DNA from: Rhodospirillaceae bacterium CCH5-H10
Lineage (GTDB): Bacteria; Pseudomonadota; Alphaproteobacteria; Reyranellales; Reyranellaceae
Direction: 5' to 3'
Assembly (NCBI GenBank): GCA_001557035.1
Contig: LSKJ01000638.1
Coordinates: 1 to 13,224, forward strand
DNA: 13,224 nt
Under the pieces are notes generated by a model. It had not been told where the DNA came from. It ran no database searches and saw nothing but the letters and a program-made list of their open reading frames with translations. Within the stretch, counting starts at the first letter, position 1. Each line of letters begins with the position of its first letter. Both the position numbers and the translations under genes were made by a program. Below, piece by piece: positions 12,426 through 13,224 of this stretch.

Positions 12426-13224
12426 ATGGTCGATGAGCCCAACCAGAATCGTATCGTGCCTGCGCCTGATGCCGCAGCGCTCGCGCCCGTTCGTCCGGTG
12501 GAATCACCGAACGAGCTGTGGGAATGGCTGCGCCTGCTCAATCGCCGCAAGGCCTTGATCCTGGGGTGCGGTCTCATCGCGACGGCGCTGATGGCGCTGA
12601 TGATCGCGCAGGCCACGCCGCTGTACAAAGCCTCGTCGCGCATCATGCTCGATACGCGGACGTTCAAGGTGGTCAGCACCGAGGCGGCGCTGTCGGGTGT
12701 CGACACGCTCAACATGGGCGCCATCCAGAGCGAACTGGAGGTCATCCAGTCCGAGTTCCTGATCGGCCGAGTCGTCGACAAGCTCGGCCTTGCCAACAAT
12801 CCCGAGTTCAACGGCACCAAGCCGCCGGGCTTCATCGACAACGCGCTGCAGCCGCTGCGTGACTTGTGGAGCACCGGCATCTCGACGTTGCTGGCGCCGC
12901 CGCCGAAGCCACAACAGGCGAGTGCCGCACCAGCTCCGGCACGCACCGGCCGTCCCGCCGAAGACAGCGACCCGCGCCGTCGTGCCGCGATCGGTGCCGT
13001 CGCCGGCCGTCTCAGCGTCACGCTGCTCGGCCGTACCTTCGTCATCCTCATCACGGTCGAGAGCCCGGACGGCACGATGTCGGCGCGCATCGCCAATGCG
13101 CTCGCGGAAGCGTATCTCGCCGACCAGATCGAGACCAAGAACGAGGCCAACCGCCGCGCCACCGAGTGGCTGGAGCAGCGTCTCGCCGAACTCCGCCGCA
13201 ACCTGCAGGTCGCGGAAGAGGCGG
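12426..13224 (+). CDS. Polysaccharide co-polymerase, Wzz/GumC-type chain-length determinant (3' truncated)
   Basis: The visible 266 residues, open to the window edge, are the N-terminal part of a Wzz/GumC/ExoP-type co-polymerase. A proline-rich cytoplasmic start is followed by NELWEWLRLLNRRK (29-42) and a transmembrane helix at about 44-62. The periplasmic Wzz domain then begins with LYKASSRIMLDTRT (66-79), and QSELEVIQSEFLIGRVVDKLGL (101-122) and PEFN (126-129) are typical. A Pro/Ala/Arg-rich insert (about 157-187) separates this from RLSVTLLGRTFVILITVESPD (195-215). The heptad-like tail from 237, with EANRRATEWLEQRLAELRRN, is the start of the periplasmic coiled coil. A C-terminal tyrosine-kinase domain, as in ExoP, may or may not follow beyond the window. 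It would span the inner membrane, set chain length and contact the OPX protein in the periplasm. Confidence 0.95.
   Translation, partial: MVDEPNQNRIVPAPDAAALAPVRPVESPNELWEWLRLLNRRKALILGCGLIATALMALMIAQATPLYKASSRIMLDTRTFKVVSTEAALSGVDTLNMGAIQSELEVIQSEFLIGRVVDKLGLANNPEFNGTKPPGFIDNALQPLRDLWSTGISTLLAPPPKPQQASAAPAPARTGRPAEDSDPRRRAAIGAVAGRLSVTLLGRTFVILITVESPDGTMSARIANALAEAYLADQIETKNEANRRATEWLEQRLAELRRNLQVAEEA

Overview
The window is one continuous stretch of a surface or exopolysaccharide biosynthesis locus from a high-GC Gram-negative bacterium. I judge an alphaproteobacterium most likely, from the strong G/C third-position bias, the short lipoprotein-type OPX exporter ending in a PERWF tail, the BBP2-like outer-membrane barrel and the CelD-type GNAT acyltransferase. 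This taxonomic call is inference; no rRNA or tRNA gene is present to support it. Gene density is very high and many junctions overlap (ATGA, TAGTG, GTGA).

Region 1 (1-3714, + strand) is the tail of a glycosyltransferase operon. It holds the C-terminal part of a GT4 enzyme, a GT2 enzyme with GT-A motifs, a GT4 enzyme with a four-cysteine cluster, and a short, divergent GT4-like protein whose usual second glutamate is glutamine. Region 2 (3722-6677, - strand) is a three-gene decoration operon, read in the order PIG-L-type deacetylase with N-terminal membrane helices, class I SAM methyltransferase, CelD/BcsL-type GNAT acyltransferase. It converges on region 1 with only 7 bases between the stop codons. 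Region 3 (6761-9087, + strand) diverges from region 2 and encodes two more GT4 enzymes with overlapping ends.

Region 4 (9345 to the window edge, + strand) is the export module. It encodes a secreted hexapeptide-repeat protein of unknown function, a BBP2-like outer-membrane beta-barrel, a short OPX lipoprotein (Poly_export plus SLBB) and the N-terminal part of a Wzz/GumC-type polysaccharide co-polymerase. A perfect extended -10 box lies 243 bases upstream of the repeat protein. Two stem-loops, one followed by a T-run, lie between the OPX and co-polymerase genes.

Together the genes fit a Wzx/Wzy-type pathway. Cytoplasmic glycosyltransferases build a repeat unit, the decoration enzymes modify it, and the co-polymerase, OPX and barrel move the chain out. 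No priming transferase, flippase or polymerase is visible here, so they would have to lie outside the window. The least explained item is the repeat protein at the head of the export module. The most interesting mechanistic idea is that the barrel supplies the outer-membrane channel that the short OPX lacks.
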